NCBI GenBank assembly: GCA_025766275.1
Contig: JAFKAC010000015.1
Coordinates: 868,001-932,000, forward strand
DNA length: 64,000 bases
Direction of reading: 5' to 3'
Source: Lactarius indigo
Lineage: Eukaryota; Basidiomycota; Agaricomycetes; Russulales; Russulaceae
The position numbers were made by a program, and so were the translations under genes. Of the stretch, positions 59,480-64,000 are shown piece after piece. The notes beneath the pieces were generated by a model, which saw only the letters and a list, made by a program, of their open reading frames with translations, ran no database searches and was not told the origin of the DNA. Within the stretch, counting starts at the first letter, position 1; the number at the start of each line of letters is the position of its first letter.

Positions 59480-60209
59480 ACCGTTATCGACTTGTCCAGA
59501 CGTCTTTTCGGCACGTCTCTCACCTACTTTGGGTTCAATGGTGCTAGCGAGCATCTTGAGGACTTCGTTGGCCGAATCGACTGCCCTTAACTGGATCGGA
59601 TCTTGATAGACTACTTGAATCAGCTTGTTGACTTTCAAGTTGTGCAACTCTCCAAGTTCATCAATCGCTCGGTAGGTTCCAAGATAACTCCATTCAGGCA
59701 CACGCGTGCTACCTTTTCCCGGTGACTGGCTCTCCTTCGACATACACCGTCATGCAAATAATCCACCCTGGGATTGGTACCCTGTAAGGACCACTGTCTC
59801 GTGCGATGGGATTGACTGGCAAGTTTCGCACATGGCCCAGGTACTCAGCCAATTTCCCACGACACTCTCCAATGTGGTCCATCTCAAACTCAAGGCAGAG
59901 CCCGAAGGTCGTCAATGGGAGGGTACGAGCGATGTTGAATGGCTGCACCTCCTCCACCAATTCTCCAGCTTGCAGACGCTCTGTGTGTCTCAGGAGCTTG
60001 CAAGACATGTTGCCCTTGCGTTGGAAGATATCACGGAGGAGATGGTCTCTGAAGTGTTACCATCTCTCGACTTGATTTGCTTAGTGGGCCAGCCGACATC
60101 TTCCGTTGAGAAGTTTGTCGCTCTCCGTCGGATTTCTAGTCGCCCTGTAACCGTCATCAACACAGAAACGGAGTTTGATGAAAGACATGGTTCATATCTC
60201 AGCGAATAA
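59480..60209 (+). pseudogene. C-terminal half of an F-box-like gene, displaced
   Basis: On plus, opposite to F1-F6, and about 27 kb from the array. It begins in the middle of the family sequence (LTYFGFNGASEHLEDFVGRI) and lacks the F-box. A TAA (59586-59588) replaces a codon after RIDCP, a frame change lies near 59710, and the rest is open to TAA 60207-60209: VSHMAQVLSQFPTTLSNVVH, then EMVSEVLPSLDLICLVGQ, then PVTVINTETEFDERHGSYL. The usual F-box 3' flank follows to about 60480. Its 5' edge lies within 100 bp of the ABCF start codon, so it may have replaced or be part of the ABCF promoter. Confidence 0.82.
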
Positions 60210-62348
60210 GAGAATGTTCCATACCAGTTGCGTACTAGTACATGGCGTGGTCAAACGGTTCTAAACATCCCTCTGTCGCGTTTAGGACACGCAGATGAAT
60301 ATGAATATCGCTTTTGAGCTACATTGTCGCAGTGACAATGTAACGCAAAAGCAACTCACGGTGCGTACATCTACACGGATCTAACGATTATTTGGCCTTG
60401 GACTAAGAGTTCCTCCTGTTGGCCGTCAATGACAGCGCAGCACAACCAGGTTCGAGTTCCACTCTTGAATGTTCAGCAAGTGTAAGCAAGAACCACAACA
60501 CAATATACGACACTGAACTGAAGGTAGGGAGGGAGGTTCTCACAGGGTCTAAGACGAGCCCGGGGTGTCATTCGCCCGCACGACGACCGGAAGTGGGATC
60601 CGAGTATGCGCGCCGGCGTGCCATTACTATGTTAAGTCCACGGTTGCAACACTTTTATAGATGCATGTTTAACTCTACGTCAACACATCCAATTTTAATG
60701 ATTATTTTACCAATATAGAGCCTACCCTCTCCGCTACAAGATGGTGCCACTAATCATACAAAAATGTGGTGGTTTGAACCACTAGAGAGGGAATCTTGAG
60801 GGGTTATTTCTGGACAAGGTGCAAGACAAGGTGTTGCAACAACCGTCATATTTAGTCACTACGGAGAGTCGGACCCGTGGATTTCGGATATCCTTTTTGG
60901 GAAGACGGTCCAGAAACTCCGAAACATGCGATCCGCTTGGGCCGACTGCGGAGCTTGAAGTGCACTTGCTCCGATGCCCTTGCCGATGCCAGATTGTCAC
61001 GCCCAACACTTCTTGTCATCTTTTCAACTTTTCTTTATGTATGTCTGTCAGGGAGTAATGCACGAGTGTTCTATAACTACAGGAGAGTGTCATCTTCGAA
61101 GGATCAGCAAGCCAGAGTCCTTGACTCCCACTTTTAAGCATGAAACACTCATTTTTGCACACTTTTCGGGCTGCAGAATGAGTATTGAAGGTATAATACA
61201 CAGATAAAGCACTAAACCATGTCCTATTAGATACGCCAATTCCAAATATTGATGTTTTGAGGTATAAATATGGTGTGTGGTGTTTGATGAGGCTAATCAG
61301 TTGGTGTTGCGTTTCCCGGGTTGGTTTTGTTTGGCTGTTGCATCAGTGAACCAACAATAATAACTCAGGCTGAGTCAAACTTGAGAGTAGGACACGATGA
61401 GGGAGTGCAGTGTCGGATATGTTGAGTGAAAGGTGGAGTAAACCAGGAACTGGGACCGGAGGTGGGCAATGTATGTGACAAGGTCCAGGAAACAGACGTG
61501 CTGCACTCGTGCAGTAAGAACGTCATCGTGAGATTACAATGTGAGCTGACAAAAAACTACCATCGAGGCTAGCAATGTGTGGATCAGCGCACTGAGCAAG
61601 GTAGAAAGGTGCAAGAAGAGCGCAAGCACCACAGAGAGTAAGAACCATAATTGCTTGTTGTCCTGACTTTCCGGTGTTGGTCAGCTAAACGAAGAGCATG
61701 GAAATGGTGCTCACTGCACGAGGAGTTACCGGACCCTGTTCGGATCTCGCTCTTGGGGCCTTCTAGTCCGGAGGAAGCAGCGTGTAGGCCAGAGACCCAC
61801 AGTACTCCATTTGTGACGTATCCAAGTCTTCGTTTCGAGAGCCGATCTGACTAGTGAGTGCTATGCCCTGCTCGGTAGGAACTGGTGCCCATCAGATGGA
61901 TAGAGCGCTGCTCGTCATGCAAGGTGTCAAGTACAAGGGACGGGATGAGTTTGTGTGTCGGCTTCCGATCTAGCGCGGTGATGCGAGGCCCTTGGTTTCA
62001 TCGTCGTGTATTGGAGGAGACCGCTTGCAAATCGTTAAATGAATCCCGGCACAACACGCTGCGCCATATCGTTCGTGCTCGAGCTGCCTATATTTTACAG
62101 TGTGTTCGTTCATGAACGTATGAACGGCCGGCTGCTACACAAGAGGCGGAGATGGACTTCTGATGGACCTCACAAAATGTCGCAGCTTCAGTTCGGCCAC
62201 CACACCACATACGCCACACATTCCCACGCACCTCCCACGCTCTCATATCTCTCCTCGCTTGATCTCCGGAGCTCTGCAGATTTTTGCATCATCTACAAGC
62301 CACTTTACTTTCATTTTTCTTGTTGTATCTACAATTTCTGAAGGGAAG
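60210..62348. other. Intergenic between the F-box fragment and the Tup1-like gene
   Basis: 60210-60480 is F-box 3' flank. The remainder has only short frames without domains. I looked for an upstream Tup_N coiled coil in all three plus frames at 61600-62348 and saw none. An in-frame ATG at 62163 could give a longer start. Confidence 0.5.
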
Positions 62349-63962
62349 ATGGCTCCTAGAACCCCTGAAAGGACGCCAAATAGGTCAAAGAGGCTTCAGG
62401 CTCAGAACCAGGCCGATAACGTGGTTTTGCCTGGTGGTGCTCTTCTGATGTCATTTCAGCTCGATGGTGAGTGTTCCTTGGTAGAGAATAGTATACATGA
62501 GCTTACACTGTGGTCAGTACCACATAACGATGCGGATCCTCTCGCTCCGATAAGTGAGAACAGCATGTTCTTGGAAGAACTCGACCCACTTGGCGTTCCT
62601 CCTGAGCTCAAAAAAGAAGGTAGGGACTGGATCGCCGTTTTTAACCCCAAGATCAAACGCACTCTCGATGTAAATCTTGTGTACACACTCCATCACAAGA
62701 GGCACGAAGAACCGATTCTCTCCATACCTCTCAGTGTCGCTGACATTGGTGTCGCATGGAGACAGCGTGGTGGCATGTGTTAAGTTTTCTGCAGATGGAA
62801 ATTATCTCGCTACCGGCTGCGAAGGTGCTGCCCAAATTTTCGATGCAAAGACAGGGGCGAGGATATGGTGTGTCCGGGCTTCAAATATCTACTCACTTTC
62901 GCCGAACCTGCACTACAGCGTACTTGTGCATAACAAAGTTAAAAGACATGAAGATATGTATATCCGGACTATGTGCTTCAGCCCTGACGGAAAATATCTT
63001 GCCACCGGCACCGAGGATTGTCGGATTTGCGTGAGTTACCCTCTTCCAACCATATATCCCCATCTCCATTAATTTTACGATGTTAATATACTCTCTAAAT
63101 TGTAGATCTGGGATATCGCAAAACGCCGCATCCGGAATGTTTTTGATGGACATACCCAGGAGGTATACGCACTCGACTTTTCGCGCAGTGGGCGTTCAAT
63201 TATATCTGGTTCCGGCGATCGCACAGCACGTATTTGGGATATGCAAGATGGGAGCTACAAACTCCTCGCAGACCACTTCGAGACTGTTGATTCGGGTGTG
63301 GCGAGCGTCGCGATTTCACCCGACGGACGCCTCGTTGCAGCGGGTTCTCTTGACAACATCGTACGCATATGGGACGTAGCGACGGGTCAACTCATTGAGC
63401 GCCTCAAAGGGCACAAGGACAGTGTTTACAGCGTCGCATTCACCCCTGATGGCGATGGGATTGTTAGTGGGAGTCTGGACAAGACGATCAAGTATTGGGA
63501 CGTTGGCAAATTACTGGCGAATGCACCGAAGCGCGATCCGCGTACTGGTCTCCTTCCGGTTGACCAACCGGGTAGTAGCAGTTGGGTGATCACGAAAGGA
63601 GATGAGGCATCAGCCGCATGCACGAAGAACTTCCTTGGGCATAGGGTATGGCTACGCTGGTTTTCTCATATTCGCTTGGTGACGTAGAGTATGATCAAGA
63701 ACTACGTCCTTTGTGTGGCGGTGTCGCACGATGGACAGTGGATCGTATCCAGTTCGAAGGACTGCAGTGTGCAGTTCTGGGACTCTCGCTCGGCCGTCAT
63801 CCCATTTTGGCTCAAGGGACACACAAACTCAGGTATTCGTCGCCTTTTTTTGTCGATTACTTTGGACTGGTTGGCCGACTTAGCGGAAATTAGTCATATC
63901 TATCGCCATGAGCCCTTCAAGTCTGTTTGCCACTGGAAGCGGCGACCGTACTGCCCGAATAT
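62349..63962 (+). CDS. Tup1-like WD40 repeat protein (3' end outside window)
   Basis: The WD40 propeller closely follows fungal Tup1, the general transcriptional co-repressor that works with Ssn6/Cyc8. Seven exons (62349-62466, 62518-62701, 62766-62867, 62919-63030, 63106-63645, 63700-63832, 63894-63962) join in frame to 419 aa so far. It shows GRDWIAVFNPKIKRTLDVNL, VVACVKFSADGNYLATGC, YIRTMCFSPDGKYLATGTED, IWDIAKRRIRNVFDGHTQEV, SISPDG-type blades, GHKDSVYSVAFTPDG, YVLCVAVSHDGQW and SLFATGSGDRTARI, where the last donor falls. The N-terminus (MAPRTPERTPNRSKRL) lacks the Tup_N coiled coil and Gln-rich region that bind Ssn6. It may be a paralogue with another partner, or an N-terminal exon may be missed. 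Intron 2 starts with GC. Confidence 0.85.
62702..62765 (+). other. GC-AG intron in the Tup1-like gene
   Basis: Joining ...TLHHK-AG with C-GTGGTGGCA restores TLHHKSVVACVKFSADG, the Tup1 consensus. The intron runs from GCACGA to GACAG. No GT donor gives this join. Confidence 0.65.
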
Positions 63963-64000
63963 GTACGTGTTGATACTACACCATGTGGTCGACCCTCTAA

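Overview
The window is nuclear DNA of a mushroom-forming basidiomycete (Agaricomycetes). Genes are split by many introns of about 50-70 nt with GT...AG ends. It carries unmistakable fungal housekeeping genes: RPL8, branched-chain aminotransferase, DOT1, DNA topoisomerase II, a GCN20/ABCF3-type ATPase and a Tup1-like WD40 protein. It also carries lineage-expanded families typical of Agaricomycetes: F-box-like proteins, TPR-CHAT proteins, AsaB/CmcJ-like oxygenases and class I sesquiterpene synthases. The F-box and CHAT sequences remind me most of Russulales (Russula/Lactarius); that is recollection, not a search.

Region 1 (1-32.6 kb) is an accessory tandem array. Six intact F-box-like genes (F1-F6, all on minus, 519-539 aa) lie head to tail. 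Each has a tiny first exon (M-x-T-Q type) that the long ORF alone does not show. Two decayed F-box copies (about 0.87-1.4 kb and 19.6-21.3 kb) and two isolated 5'-exon remnants (13.0-13.2 and 23.4-23.6 kb) lie among them. Three AsaB/CmcJ-like oxygenase genes (H1-H3, plus strand, 279-283 aa, two introns) each start 300-370 bp from an F-box first exon on the opposite strand. The ancestral unit was therefore a divergent F-box/oxygenase pair that has been multiplied and is being lost. Flanking DNA is duplicated as well, and short fragments of the ABCF gene sit next to the decayed F-box copies.

Region 2 (32.6-42.4 kb) is conserved housekeeping: RPL8 and BCAT (plus strand), then a ruined TPR-CHAT gene (minus, 36.6-38.3 kb), then DOT1 (minus). 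Region 3 (43-50.5 kb) is a tandem duplication of about 4 kb. Each copy holds one intact 346-aa sesquiterpene synthase (minus) and, upstream, a frameshifted cytochrome P450 remnant. The two synthases differ in the metal-binding motif (DAYTD against DEYTD). Region 4 (50.6-64 kb) holds TOP2 (plus, 17 exons), the ABCF3/GCN20-type gene (minus, about 19 exons), a broken F-box fragment starting within 100 bp of the ABCF start codon, and a Tup1-like gene (plus) that runs off the right edge.

Exons were joined by hand from splice signals and family conservation. For the F-box, oxygenase, synthase, RPL8, BCAT, DOT1 and TOP2 genes the joined exon lengths divide exactly by three and every phase matches, which is the main internal support for these models.
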